Source of the DNA: Bacteroidota bacterium | GTDB taxonomy: Bacteria; Bacteroidota; Ignavibacteria; Palsa-1295 | DNA: 64,000 nucleotides | NCBI GenBank assembly: GCA_018266755.1 | Contig: JAFDZW010000005.1 | Span: 1,377,963-1,441,962 of the forward strand | Direction: 5' to 3' | Program-made: the position numbers and the translations under genes | In this document: positions 1-7,970 of the stretch, piece after piece | Layout of the letters: every line of letters starts with the position of its first letter | Numbering within the stretch: the first letter of the stretch is position 1 | Notes under the pieces: model-generated | Seen by the model: the letters and a program-made list of their open reading frames with translations, nothing else | Databases searched by the model: none | Told to the model about the DNA's origin: nothing

Positions 1-1072
1 CAAGCAACTCATACGCCTTGCCGAAGTCGCCCATCGTCGCGTACGCCCCGCTGAGCTGGCTATACACGTTATCGATCACACGACGATTGGTCGTGTTCTT
101 GAGCATCGCCTCGGTCGCACGCAGGTAGCTCAGTGCACTGTCCATCCGGCCGTTCGAGCGGAAGAGATCCGAGAGCTCGATCATCGCCTGTGCGAGAAAA
201 CTGATCCGCCCTTCGTCGCCGCATGTACGAAACCCTTCGATCGCACGCCGGTAATAATAGAAGGCGCTGTCCTGCTCGTGCTTGCGATTGAACGCCTGGG
301 CCAAGAGGAAGTAGCCTTGTGCGTGTTGCTCGCCTGCGGGCAAGCCGGCGACAGCACGCAAGCCGAGACGCGTATAGTAGAGCGCCGAATCCATCGCCGC
401 AGATTCGGTGATCGAGCTATCAGCGCCGCTCATGAAATAGCCAGCCATGTTCTGTGCGCTGACAGCCATACCGTCCGGATTGTGGATCGCAGAGTACAGT
501 CGGTACGCTTCGCGCGAGAACCCATGTGCACGAAGATGATCGCCTTGATCGCTGAATACGCAGCTCAGGTCCGTATTCGATTTCCCCATCTGGAATGTAT
601 CACGGGCGTGGGTACTGAGATCGAGCTCTCTGTAAAAATTCTCCAACGCCTCCTTGAGGTGCCCTTGCTCGAGTTCGATATCGCCGAGCATCCCGTAGCC
701 GAACGCGCTGACCCGGGCATCACTGTGACGATCGCCAATGTCGATGGCCTTTTGGGCATAGGTCTTGGCCAGATCGTAGTTGCCGGCCAAGTGAGCAGAC
801 ATCGAGAAATGCACTTCGATCATCCCGAGGCGTCGGCTATCGAGATGTCCGCTGCGCAAGGTACCCAACCGCTCAAGGTCAGACGCAGCGGCTGCAGAAT
901 CTATGCCGCGTTCGAGGTCGAGCAGTTGCGAGAGAATATCGAACCGGGCCGTATCGGTATTTGCACCGGGGAGCGCACGGCGAAGGCTGTCGATCCGAGG
1001 GTTACGCTGTGCGTGCAGAACCGACGGCAGCACCAGAAGCAGGACAAGTGCGATGCATGGGCGGGCTCGCAT
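1..1072 (-). CDS. TPR-repeat exported protein, probably a sensor (3' end outside window)
   Basis: The reverse strand is open from an ATG at 1072 to the window edge (357 codons), so the C-terminus is missing. The N-terminus MRARPCIALVLLLVLPSVLHAQ is a signal peptide with an A-Q cleavage site. The rest is alpha-helical with TPR-like units: residues near 95-175 contain NYDLAKTYAQKAIDIGD and HLKEALENFYRELDLS, and later units carry DSAFYYYRRAIEGF and GRMDSALSYLRATEAML. In Bacteroidota, exported TPR arrays of this kind often continue into a membrane segment and a histidine kinase. The response regulator gene only 22 bases upstream in the same direction fits a two-component pair. Kinase activity is inferred, because no kinase domain is visible. 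The forward ORFs over this stretch look like antisense shadows. Confidence 0.8.
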   Translation of the reverse strand, partial: MRARPCIALVLLLVLPSVLHAQRNPRIDSLRRALPGANTDTARFDILSQLLDLERGIDSAAAASDLERLGTLRSGHLDSRRLGMIEVHFSMSAHLAGNYDLAKTYAQKAIDIGDRHSDARVSAFGYGMLGDIELEQGHLKEALENFYRELDLSTHARDTFQMGKSNTDLSCVFSDQGDHLRAHGFSREAYRLYSAIHNPDGMAVSAQNMAGYFMSGADSSITESAAMDSALYYTRLGLRAVAGLPAGEQHAQGYFLLAQAFNRKHEQDSAFYYYRRAIEGFRTCGDEGRISFLAQAMIELSDLFRSNGRMDSALSYLRATEAMLKNTTNRRVIDNVYSQLSGAYATMGDFGKAYELL

Positions 1073-1094
1073 CTTCCGGGGAAAAAGTGTATCG

Positions 1095-1589
1095 TTAACT
1101 AAAGCGCAGATAGATCATGTAGGCGATCATCAGGAACAGCAGCACCCAAACGACCGTACTCATGGTTTTTTGGAAGCCGTGCGATTTCTTCAGCTCGTTA
1201 TACGAGAGCAAACTGCCGATCGCGAGCTCGAGCTTCTGAAAGGCCGTCTCGTTCTTGACGATGTAATCGCGAGCACCGTACTTGATCGTGTTCGTCGCAA
1301 CTTCCATCCGGTCCTGGCTGCTGAGGAAGATGATGGGCAGTTGCGGGTAGCGCTCGCGAAGCTTCGTCAGCACCTGAATGCCATTCATTGCATCGGCTTT
1401 GACGCTATCGAGCTGGTAATCGAGGATCACCAGATCCGGCGCAAGTGAAAGCGTGGAAAGGGCGTCCTCGCCGGTGTTGTAGATCTCGACCTCCGTGCCG
1501 GGAAATTTCTTCCGTAACATGTCGGCGATCATCTCGCACATGGTCGGGTCGTCGTCAATGGCTACGATGCGAAGGGTAAGCGCGCTCAT
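1095..1589 (-). CDS. Receiver-domain response regulator with C-terminal membrane tail
   Basis: This is a 164-residue receiver (REC) domain protein. MSALTLRIVAIDDDP carries the acidic pair after strand 1, LVILDYQLD supplies the phospho-acceptor Asp, IIFLSSQD holds the conserved Ser/Thr and RDYIVK the conserved Lys. There is no DNA-binding or enzymatic output domain. After the receiver fold the chain ends in a hydrophobic helix (VVWVLLFLMIAYMIYL) and a short RFS tail, so the protein looks tail-anchored in the inner membrane. The open frame extends 20 codons further upstream, but the added residues do not belong to the REC fold, so the ATG at 1589 is preferred. It is co-directional with the TPR gene that follows. 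Confidence 0.85.
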   Translation of the reverse strand: MSALTLRIVAIDDDPTMCEMIADMLRKKFPGTEVEIYNTGEDALSTLSLAPDLVILDYQLDSVKADAMNGIQVLTKLRERYPQLPIIFLSSQDRMEVATNTIKYGARDYIVKNETAFQKLELAIGSLLSYNELKKSHGFQKTMSTVVWVLLFLMIAYMIYLRFS

Positions 1590-1656
1590 AGGAATGAAAA
1601 TGTGACGCCAAGGATAACTCAATTTCGCATTGAAGGTTCCGGGCAGCAAATAGCGG

Positions 1657-1664
1657 TATTTTTG
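1657..1664 (+). promoter_or_regulatory. TAnnTTTG promoter box upstream of the CopD-like gene
   Basis: TATTTTTG matches the Bacteroidota -7 box TAnnTTTG. It ends only 5 bases before the ATG at 1670, so the transcript could be leaderless. A weak -33 TTG lies at 1630-1632. No start-site evidence is available. Confidence 0.3.
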
Positions 1665-1669
1665 TCATC

Positions 1670-2182
1670 ATGCTGCACCTATTATCGATCGAAGGGATCA
1701 CCTATGTGTACTGGGCGTCGCTGTACATGCACCTGTTCAGTGCCGTGGCCTGGTTGGGTGGAATATTGTTTCTGACTGGCGTTTCGAGGCCGATCTTCGA
1801 ATTCTACAAAGGCTCTCAGTACCAGCTACAACAGGAGCTCAAAGAGCGCTTCCTTGGGTTCTCGTGGATGCTTGCGATCACGACGGCTGTGACCGGGACG
1901 ATTATCATCCTGTGGTCCACTCGCTTCCTCTTCTTCAATTTTTCATCGTTGTGGCTGGTGCTTGCACACCTGAAGATTCTCGGTTTCCTGCTCTTAGCGG
2001 GCGCAACGTTCATTCTGCGATCGAGCTACCGTGAACTTCGCTCGGCGCGGGCCGAAACCATCGAAGGCGAAGACCTCTCGCCGCGCGAGATCATCCTCTG
2101 GCGTGTGCGCGTCATCGAGCAGATCGAAGTATGGCTCGCGATCCTGATCCTGCTCACGGTTTCACTCATGCAGATCAACTAA
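1670..2182 (+). CDS. CopD-like four-helix membrane protein
   Basis: A 170-residue integral membrane protein with about four hydrophobic helices. The first has the pattern YMHLFSAVAWLGGILFL, and helix three has LAHLKILGFLLLAGATF. A His followed by an Ala-rich, W-L-G-G stretch is characteristic of the copper resistance D (CopD, PF05425) and related heme-binding membrane families, and the spaced His residues could hold a metal or heme. The C-terminal helix is preceded by a charged loop (RSARAETIEGEDLSPREI). The following NUDIX gene starts about 5 bases after this stop. Copper transport is not demonstrated; a generic CopD-fold membrane protein is the safe call. Confidence 0.6.
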   Translation: MLHLLSIEGITYVYWASLYMHLFSAVAWLGGILFLTGVSRPIFEFYKGSQYQLQQELKERFLGFSWMLAITTAVTGTIIILWSTRFLFFNFSSLWLVLAHLKILGFLLLAGATFILRSSYRELRSARAETIEGEDLSPREIILWRVRVIEQIEVWLAILILLTVSLMQIN

Positions 2183-2187
2183 CGGTT

Positions 2188-2769
2188 GTGGCACATCGTC
2201 GGCGCAGCAGCCTCCCACCGTGGCGGACACTCGAAGAACACGAGGTCTTTCATACACGCATTTTCGATCTTGATGCTGCACGCCGCCGTGAAGACGAGAC
2301 CGGCAACGAAGGCGAATTCTATATCCTGCGCTCTCCGAACTGGATCAATGTCGTCGCGATCACAACAGCAGGTATGCTTGTCCTGGTCGATCAATTTCGG
2401 CATGGCACCGAGCATTTCGAGCTCGAGATCGTCGGCGGCATCGTCAACCCGGACGAGTCGAGCATCGACGCCGCATTACGAGAACTGCGCGAAGAAACTG
2501 GCTACGTCGTAACGGCGGAAAGCCATATCGAATGTATCGGTTCAGTCCTGCCGAACCCGGCATTCCTCGATAACCGCTGCGATACGATCCTCGTCACGCA
2601 GGTCGAACGCCGAGCCGATGTCGAGTTCGACGAACACGAGAACATTGCTGTCGTACTCGAACCCATAACCCGTATGCACGAACTGGTTCGAAGCGGCGAG
2701 ATTACGCATTCGCTTGTCATCAATGCGTTCTATTGGTACGATCTCTGGCGTAAGAATAATAAAGGGTAA
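2188..2769 (+). CDS. NUDIX hydrolase, ADP-ribose pyrophosphatase type
   Basis: The perfect Nudix box GX5EX7REUXEEXGU is visible as GGIVNPDESSIDAALREL followed by REETGY, so this is a Mg-dependent nucleoside-diphosphate-X hydrolase. The upstream strand pattern EFYILRSPNWINVVAITTAG and the W-x-L opening resemble ADP-ribose/sugar-nucleotide pyrophosphatases of the NudF type. The frame is open further upstream into the preceding gene, but the residues there do not look like a Nudix N-terminus. A GTG at 2188, just after the upstream stop, gives a 193-residue protein of normal size. The substrate cannot be fixed from sequence. Confidence 0.85.
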   Translation: MAHRRRSSLPPWRTLEEHEVFHTRIFDLDAARRREDETGNEGEFYILRSPNWINVVAITTAGMLVLVDQFRHGTEHFELEIVGGIVNPDESSIDAALRELREETGYVVTAESHIECIGSVLPNPAFLDNRCDTILVTQVERRADVEFDEHENIAVVLEPITRMHELVRSGEITHSLVINAFYWYDLWRKNNKG

Positions 2770-2836
2770 ATAGGCCATCTGCCGCACTACTTCCCCACAG
2801 AATGCGTATGACACAGCATGAAATGTCTGTGACGCC

Positions 2837-2919
2837 GTCATTCTGAGCAACGCGAAGAATCCCGTTGGCGGAGCCTCACTGGGTTTCATCGAGGGATTCT
2901 TCGCTTCGCTCAGAATGAC
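2837..2919. repeat. REP-like inverted repeat hairpin
   Basis: GTCATTCTGAGCaacGCGAAGAATCCC at 2837-2863 is faced by its near-complement (GGGATTCTTCGCTTCGCTCAGAATGAC) at 2893-2919, with about 29 bases between, forming a long hairpin in the NUDIX-parA gap. The same sequence family recurs singly at 47995, 48202, 53022 and, degraded, at 60140. It is a dispersed non-coding repeat and may act as a transcription barrier. Confidence 0.8.
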
Positions 2920-3029
2920 AGATGACAAGGTGTTCAAACCTGGTCACAACCGGCAAAACTGACATTCAATTTTTCCCCCCTGTCCTGCGTTATGATACGA
3001 CTTATCCGAACAATCGGGATCGTATACCC

Positions 3030-3815
3030 TTGGGAAAGATCATTACCATAGCGAACCAGAAAGGCGGCGTCGGAAAGACGACGACGGCGGTCAACCTTGC
3101 GGCTGCATTGGCCCATAGCGGGTTTCGGACCCTGTTGGTCGATATCGACGCACAGGCAAATGCAACGAGCGGGCTCGGGATCGACCCAAAACCGCTTACC
3201 AAGACCATCTACGAGGTGCTTGTCGGGAAAGAGCAACCGGCAAGTGTGATCCTTGCGTCGAATATTGCAAACCTCTCCGTCTTGCCGTCGCATATTAATC
3301 TTGTCGGTGCCGAGATTGAGCTGATCGATATGGAAGATCGCGAGCATGTCATGAAACGCGCGCTCGCGCAGATCAGCGGCCAGTACGATTACATTCTGAT
3401 CGACTGCCCGCCGTCGTTGAGCCTGCTGACGCTCAATGCGCTTGCAGCGAGCAACAGCGTGCTGATCCCCGTGCAATGTGAATATTACGCCCTCGAAGGT
3501 CTTGGGCAGCTCTTGAATACGATCAATATCGTCAAGAAGCACCTGAACCCGCCGCTCGATATCGAAGGCGTGCTCCTGACCATGTACGATGCTCGGTTGC
3601 GGTTGTCCAATCAGGTGGTTGGCGAAGTACAGCGATATTTCGATCAAAAAGTGTTCAAGGTCGTCATCTCGCGCAACGTGCGGCTTTCGGAAGCGCCGAG
3701 CCACGGCATGCCGGTCTCGAGCTACGATGCGGCAAGCACCGGGGCGAAACAATATGCGGATCTTGCGCGCGAAGTGATCGATCGCAACCCAACGATCAAG
3801 CCGCGCGTGGCCTGA
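3030..3815 (+). CDS. parA: ParA/Soj chromosome-partitioning ATPase
   Basis: A deviant-Walker P-loop ATPase of 261 residues when started at the TTG at 3030, which gives the family-typical opening (M)[12 protein letters not shown]. The deviant Walker A motif KGGVGKTT is at residues 11-18, with the signature Lys at 11. [10 protein letters not shown] at about 35-44 is the A' motif, and [10 protein letters not shown] is Walker B. ParA dimerises on nucleoid DNA with ATP and moves ParB-parS complexes. The open frame extends 36 codons upstream, but those residues are not part of the fold. parB follows within 33 bases. Confidence 0.95.
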   Translation: MGKIITIANQKGGVGKTTTAVNLAAALAHSGFRTLLVDIDAQANATSGLGIDPKPLTKTIYEVLVGKEQPASVILASNIANLSVLPSHINLVGAEIELIDMEDREHVMKRALAQISGQYDYILIDCPPSLSLLTLNALAASNSVLIPVQCEYYALEGLGQLLNTINIVKKHLNPPLDIEGVLLTMYDARLRLSNQVVGEVQRYFDQKVFKVVISRNVRLSEAPSHGMPVSSYDAASTGAKQYADLAREVIDRNPTIKPRVA

Positions 3816-3848
3816 ATGTAAGTGTCATCATCCCCCTCAGAAGTCACT

Positions 3849-4793
3849 ATGTCTAAGACCAAATTCTCACTCGGCAAAGGCCTTTCGGCGCTGATCCCGA
3901 CGGCTGACAGCGACGCCACCGCCGCACTCGAATCACCCGATGTAGCCTCGAAGCTCGGCTCGGTCGCGATGGTCGCACTTTCCGAGATCGCGCCGAACCC
4001 GCAGCAACCCAGGCAGGACTTCGAGCCCGAAGCGCTCGGCGAACTCGTCGAGTCGATCCGCAGCCACGGCATCATCCAGCCCGTGACCATCCGCCGCAAA
4101 CCGAGCGGCGGGTACGAACTCATCTCCGGCGAACGTCGTGTCCGCGCAGCTCGCATTGCAGGTCTGTCCGAGATCCCGGCATATGTGATCGAAGTCGACA
4201 CCGACCGCCGAATGCTCGAGCTTGCGATTGTCGAAAACGTCCAGCGCGCGAACCTCAACCCGATCGAAGAAGCGGAATCCTATCGCCGGCTGATCGAGGA
4301 GTGCGGACTGCGTCAAGATGAAGTTGCCGAACGCATTGCACGTGACCGCACGACGGTCTCGAATTTCCTGCGCTTGCTGAAGCTGCCGATCGAGATCCAG
4401 GAATCGCTGCGCAAAGGCGAGCTCGGCATGGGTCATGCGAAGGCGATTCTCGCAATAGCCGACCCTGCGTACCAAGTGGCGCTCTGGCGTACCGCCGTCA
4501 CCGAGAGCTACTCCGTGCGTCGCCTCGAAGAACTTGCCCGAAAGGCCGCCTCCGAGCAAGGCGCAAGCGGCAACGCCGGACGCAAGCGCGTCGGCCGCCC
4601 GATGAAGGAACAAGCCGCCGACGGACAGAACGAGGCCGTCGTCCCCATGGAATCGTCGTTGAAACAAAAGCTTCAAACACAGGTACGTATTCGTATGAAG
4701 AACGAGACGCAGGGCGAGATCGCCCTCGAGTTCTACTCTCTCGACGATCTCGAACGAATCGCGGACCTACTCTTATCGCTCGACGTACAGTAA
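3849..4793 (+). CDS. parB: ParB/Spo0J chromosome-partitioning protein
   Basis: A 314-residue protein that clamps on parS DNA and stimulates ParA. The N-terminus MSKTKFSLGKGLSALIP is the usual ParA-contact peptide. The CTPase/ParB fold contains NPQQPRQDF and the arginine-rich CTP-binding loop GERRVRAARIAG near residue 95. A helix-turn-helix follows (RQDEVAERIARDRTTVSNFL), then a linker rich in charged residues and a C-terminal dimerisation segment (EIALEFYSLDDLERIADLL). The ATG at 3849 is preferred over an upstream in-frame ATG at 3822 because it gives the conserved start. The stop codon shares its last base with the ridA start. Confidence 0.95.
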   Translation: MSKTKFSLGKGLSALIPTADSDATAALESPDVASKLGSVAMVALSEIAPNPQQPRQDFEPEALGELVESIRSHGIIQPVTIRRKPSGGYELISGERRVRAARIAGLSEIPAYVIEVDTDRRMLELAIVENVQRANLNPIEEAESYRRLIEECGLRQDEVAERIARDRTTVSNFLRLLKLPIEIQESLRKGELGMGHAKAILAIADPAYQVALWRTAVTESYSVRRLEELARKAASEQGASGNAGRKRVGRPMKEQAADGQNEAVVPMESSLKQKLQTQVRIRMKNETQGEIALEFYSLDDLERIADLLLSLDVQ

Positions 4794-5176
4794 TGATCGA
4801 ACATATCCAGACTTCGAACGCACCCGCGCCGATCGGCCCCTACTCGCAAGCCGTGCATACCGGCACCTTGCTGTTTTGCTCCGGCCAGATCGCGCTCGAT
4901 CCTGCAACCGGCCAGATGGTGACGTCCTCGATCGAAGAGGAAACGCGCCTCGTACTGCGCAATCTTGTCGCGGTGCTCGAAGCCGGCGGCGCGTCGGCTG
5001 CAAGCGTTGTCAAGACAACGATCTTCCTGACGAACATGGCCGATTTCCCTGCCGTCAATGCGCTCTACGAAGAAGTGTTCGGCGCGTCGAAGCCTGCCAG
5101 AAGCACGATCGCCGTCGCGGCCCTGCCGAAAGCCGGACGCATCGAGATCGAAGCTATCGCCGTCGTTCGCTCATAA
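4793..5176 (+). CDS. ridA: RidA family reactive imine deaminase
   Basis: A 127-residue YjgF/YER057c/UK114 protein. Conserved blocks are NAPAPIGPYSQAV near the N-terminus, LLFCSGQIALDPATG, the VVKTTIFLTNMADF core, and KPARSTIAVAALPK with the substrate-carboxylate-binding Arg. RidA trimers hydrolyse enamine/imine intermediates (for example 2-aminoacrylate) produced by PLP enzymes. The ATG overlaps the parB stop by one base, so the two are translationally coupled. Confidence 0.95.
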   Translation: MIEHIQTSNAPAPIGPYSQAVHTGTLLFCSGQIALDPATGQMVTSSIEEETRLVLRNLVAVLEAGGASAASVVKTTIFLTNMADFPAVNALYEEVFGASKPARSTIAVAALPKAGRIEIEAIAVVRS

Positions 5177-5188
5177 TCTCGGTTGCCG

Positions 5189-5737
5189 ATGCTTCGGTCG
5201 CTCTTCGTTGCCCTTGCCATTTCGCTTGCTGCGCAGGTTGCAGATGCACGGGGATTCGAAGTGACCGATTCTGCAACGCAGCAGCATGCGCGGATCGATA
5301 CTGTCCGCTTCAAGATGACAAAGGATCCGTGGCTTGCTTTTGGGCTCTCGGCAGCCATGCCGGGCGCCGGGCAAATCTATCTCGGCCAGTGGTACAAGAC
5401 GCCGTTTATTTTAGCCGGCATCGGCGGATGCATTACCGCGGCACTGATCCAGAACGGACGTTACAAGTACACCGCCGATAGCGTGACCAATCAGATCGCA
5501 CGCGGAGATTTATATAATGCCGCTCGCTACACATCGGTACGAGAGTTCTACCGCGACGATCGCGACCGATGGTATATTTACGCAGGACTTGTGTATGTCG
5601 CAAATCTGCTTGACGCCTACATCGCTGCAAACCTCTATGACTTCGACGTCTCCGATCCCGCGGGCGCACATCCGTACATCTCCGCCCCCGCTTCTTCCGC
5701 CGAACCGTGGCGCGTTGGTGTTCGCGTGGGCTTTTAG
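5189..5737 (+). CDS. DUF5683 exported/membrane protein
   Basis: 182 residues from the ATG at 5189; a TTG two codons upstream is also in frame. The N-terminal segment MLRSLFVALAISLAAQVADA is a signal peptide. The core PWLAFGLSAAMPGAGQIYLG is the hallmark of DUF5683, a family of envelope proteins common in Bacteroidota, and a second hydrophobic stretch (WYIYAGLVYVANLLDAYIAA) follows. Its molecular role is unknown. The end overlaps the start of the next gene by about 20 bases, which suggests coupled expression. Confidence 0.8.
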   Translation: MLRSLFVALAISLAAQVADARGFEVTDSATQQHARIDTVRFKMTKDPWLAFGLSAAMPGAGQIYLGQWYKTPFILAGIGGCITAALIQNGRYKYTADSVTNQIARGDLYNAARYTSVREFYRDDRDRWYIYAGLVYVANLLDAYIAANLYDFDVSDPAGAHPYISAPASSAEPWRVGVRVGF

Positions 5738-6626
5738 CCTGCTCGTGCTTGCGAGCTGCTCGTCGGCGCCGCGCCTTTCGATTCCCGTCTTTGAAAAAGA
5801 TCAGTTCATCGGGACACTGACCGTCAAGCGGTCGTTCGGACATTTTACCGACGCATCAGCACTCTCGTTCGATCAGTTCGGCGATTTGTACGTGACCGAT
5901 GGCGGAGGAAATGGTCTCTACAAATTTAATCGCAAGGGTGATAGTCTTGCCGCTGTCGTCGCTCAGGGACATGACCACGGACAGTTCGACCGTCCGCTTG
6001 GTGTCGATGCAAGCCTAACGAACTCGGTTGCCGTTGCCGATCGCAATAATTATCGTATCGAAGTCTTTTCCCGCGATCTCATCTATCAGTCGACGATCGA
6101 AGGGCATGCACCGGGCTCGCAGATCCAATTTGGCTATCCCTCGGCCGTATGCCGCAGCACCACGGGGTATTACTATGTGATCGACGGCGAACGTCATCGG
6201 CTTATCGCCTTCAATCCCGCAACCGGTGTGCAGCGCGCGTTTACAACCGTCGCCGACGAGCATCACTACGAACTCTTTCCGCGCGATATCGCCCTCGATG
6301 CCGGCGAGTATGTCGCCGTCGCCGATGTCAACAGCGGGGGCATCAAGCTGTTCAATTCTACGGGTAGCACCGTCAAAGAGGTTCGCTATCGTCCCGCATC
6401 CGAAGCGCGAATGACGGTGAGCGGCAACGACCTGGTTGCGTTCGATCATGTTGCAAATACCGTTCGGCTCTTCGATTTCCGCGAATTGACCTATGCCGGT
6501 TCGTACTCGCTCCCACAGGAATTGAAGAATGCGGTCACAGTCGTCAAACGCGACGACGAACTCTATGTGCTGACAAAGGACAAGGTGGTGGTATGTTCGA
6601 TCCATTCGGCAAGCGACCTGAATTAG
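5718..6626 (+). CDS. NHL-repeat beta-propeller lipoprotein
   Basis: About 302 residues. The start is placed at GTG 5718 (TTG 5715 is the alternative), giving a short lipoprotein signal FAWAFSLLVLASC with lipobox LASC. Downstream are NHL-type blades: FTDASALSFDQFGDLYVTDG, FDRPLGVDASLTNSVAVADR with NNYRIEVFS, and FPRDIALDAGEYVAVADVNSG. NHL propellers bind proteins or ligands in the envelope, and no catalytic motif is seen. The frame opens far upstream inside the DUF5683 gene, but that extension is proline/threonine-rich and lies before the signal. The last 34 bases overlap the AlbA_2 gene. Confidence 0.8.
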   Translation: MFAWAFSLLVLASCSSAPRLSIPVFEKDQFIGTLTVKRSFGHFTDASALSFDQFGDLYVTDGGGNGLYKFNRKGDSLAAVVAQGHDHGQFDRPLGVDASLTNSVAVADRNNYRIEVFSRDLIYQSTIEGHAPGSQIQFGYPSAVCRSTTGYYYVIDGERHRLIAFNPATGVQRAFTTVADEHHYELFPRDIALDAGEYVAVADVNSGGIKLFNSTGSTVKEVRYRPASEARMTVSGNDLVAFDHVANTVRLFDFRELTYAGSYSLPQELKNAVTVVKRDDELYVLTKDKVVVCSIHSASDLN

Positions 6627-7309
6627 TCCTGCGCCCGAAGCATCTGACGCGCCGTGTGCTCGACGAGCGTATCGCCGAAGGCGAGAGCACGACGCTGGAA
6701 TTCAAGCGACATTTCTCAAGTCCAGATCGGATGGCTAAAGAGATAATCGCTTTCGCCAACACCAAAGGAGGTATGATCCTCATGGGGGTCGACGACGACG
6801 GCTCGGTCGTTGGCGTCGAGAGCGAAAAATCGGAAATGGCAGAAATCGAACACACGGCGCAATTCCTCTGCGAGCCGCCGATCCCGGTCGAGATTCAGGT
6901 CGTACATTTCGGCGGATCGACCGAGGTAGTCGCCGTAATTATCCCCGAAAGCACGAACAAGCCGCATACCCTCGTCGAGTTTGATTCGAGCGGCAAACGT
7001 GTGCAGAACCCGCAGGCACAAGGCTATGTGCGTGTAAAAGATCGTTCGATGCAGGCAAGCCGCGAGGTGATGAAGGTCATGAAGAGCCGCCGCCCGGATG
7101 CTCCGCCGCTTCGCATCGCCATCGGATACAACGAACGAGCGCTCTTCGATTACTTAGAGAAGCACGGCCGCATCACCGTCGACGAGTTTGCCAATCTCGT
7201 GAACATCTCGCGCCGTCGTGCAAGTAAGATCGTTGTCGATCTCGTCCGTGCCGGGACGCTTCTGATTCATACCGTCGAAACAACAGAGTTCTTTACGCTG
7301 TCAGAATAA
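6593..7309 (+). CDS. AlbA_2/Schlafen-type DNA-binding domain with winged-helix C-terminus
   Basis: 238 residues. Residues about 28-70 contain the AlbA_2 (PF04326, formerly divergent AAA_4) signature: ESTTLEFKRHF, then KEIIAFANTKGGMILMGVDDDG. The C-terminal 60 residues form a helix-turn-helix (YNERALFDYLEKHGRITVDE, then SRRRASKIVVDLVRAG). This architecture is found in transcriptional regulators and some defence-associated Schlafen-like proteins. It is shorter than the common 450-residue AlbA_2 regulators because the central domain is missing. It starts inside the NHL gene. Its target is unknown. Confidence 0.85.
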   Translation: MFDPFGKRPELVLRPKHLTRRVLDERIAEGESTTLEFKRHFSSPDRMAKEIIAFANTKGGMILMGVDDDGSVVGVESEKSEMAEIEHTAQFLCEPPIPVEIQVVHFGGSTEVVAVIIPESTNKPHTLVEFDSSGKRVQNPQAQGYVRVKDRSMQASREVMKVMKSRRPDAPPLRIAIGYNERALFDYLEKHGRITVDEFANLVNISRRRASKIVVDLVRAGTLLIHTVETTEFFTLSE

Positions 7310-7383
7310 CCCTCGTAGGGTCGAGGCATGCCTCGCCCGCACTTCGGATAGCACAATGCTTACTTTGACAGTAACACCGAACC

Positions 7384-7623
7384 GTGTCATTGCGAGGACT
7401 GCGCGGCACTCATCCTTCGCGCATCAGTCATGTTGGGCGCAGTCCGTGGCAATCTAAGAGATTTCGTGTGCCGGAAAGATTTTAGATTGCTTCGTCAGCC
7501 GTCAACGTGATTGGTAGTCCGACACCGCTCGTTACGGCTTCCTCGCAATGACAGATTGGAGGGTCAGACTACATGGGGCATTCGAGCGGGTGAAGGCGGG
7601 CGAGGCATGCCTCGCCCCTACGT
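7384..7623. repeat. MITE-like palindromic repeat, copy A
   Basis: A 167-bp core is bounded by the perfect 13-bp inverted repeat GTCATTGCGAGGA (7386-7398) and TCCTCGCAATGAC (7540-7552). Inside, CAATCTAA and TTTAGATTG face each other across about 25 bases. Exactly 45 bases after the core comes the 20-bp perfect palindrome GGGCGAGGCATGCCTCGCCC (7598-7617). No ORF fits the unit, so it is non-autonomous. Confidence 0.85.
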
Positions 7624-7664
7624 TCTTTTTGGGGGTAATCCTGAGGTTTGCAGATTTCTTCAAT

Positions 7665-7904
7665 GTGTCATTGCGAGGACTGCACGGCACTAAACCTTCG
7701 GACATCCCGACATATCGTGCGCAGTCCGTGGCAATCTAAGAGATTTCGTGTGCCGGAAAGATTTTAGACTGCTTCGTCAGCCGCTGACGTGATTGGTAGT
7801 TTGACACTGCTCGTTGCGGCTTCCTCGCAATGACAGATTGGAGAGTCAGACTACATGGGGCATTCGTACGGGTGAAGGCGGGCGAGGCATGCCTCGCCCC
7901 TACG
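7665..7904. repeat. MITE-like palindromic repeat, copy B
   Basis: Second copy in the same orientation. Core ends are at 7667-7679 and 7822-7834, and the 20-bp palindrome is at 7880-7899, again 45 bases after the core. It differs from copy A at scattered positions only. Confidence 0.85.
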
Positions 7905-7916
7905 GGGAGGTTGTGC

Positions 7917-7947
7917 AAAAAAAAGCCGCTGGTGTTCAGCGGCTTTT
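7917..7947 (-). terminator. Rho-independent terminator of the cyclophilin operon
   Basis: AAAAGCCGCTG (7921-7931) and CAGCGGCTTTT (7937-7947) form an 11-bp stem with a 5-base loop. Read on the minus strand the hairpin is followed by eight T residues. Confidence 0.9.
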
Positions 7948-7970
7948 GTCTTCAAGTTTTCGTCTTGGGA

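Larger units (their letters stand above)
7310..7970. other. Gene-free repeat region downstream of the cyclophilin pair
   Basis: 661 bases with no credible gene. It contains repeat copies A and B, a shorter stretch resembling their tail at about 7314-7345 (gtagggtcgaggcatgcctc), and the terminator of the cyclophilin operon at its right end. Confidence 0.8.

Noticed and set aside
278-1102. 274-codon forward ORF at the left edge
   Set aside because: The opposite strand carries a continuous signal peptide plus TPR protein running off the window, which explains the open frame better.
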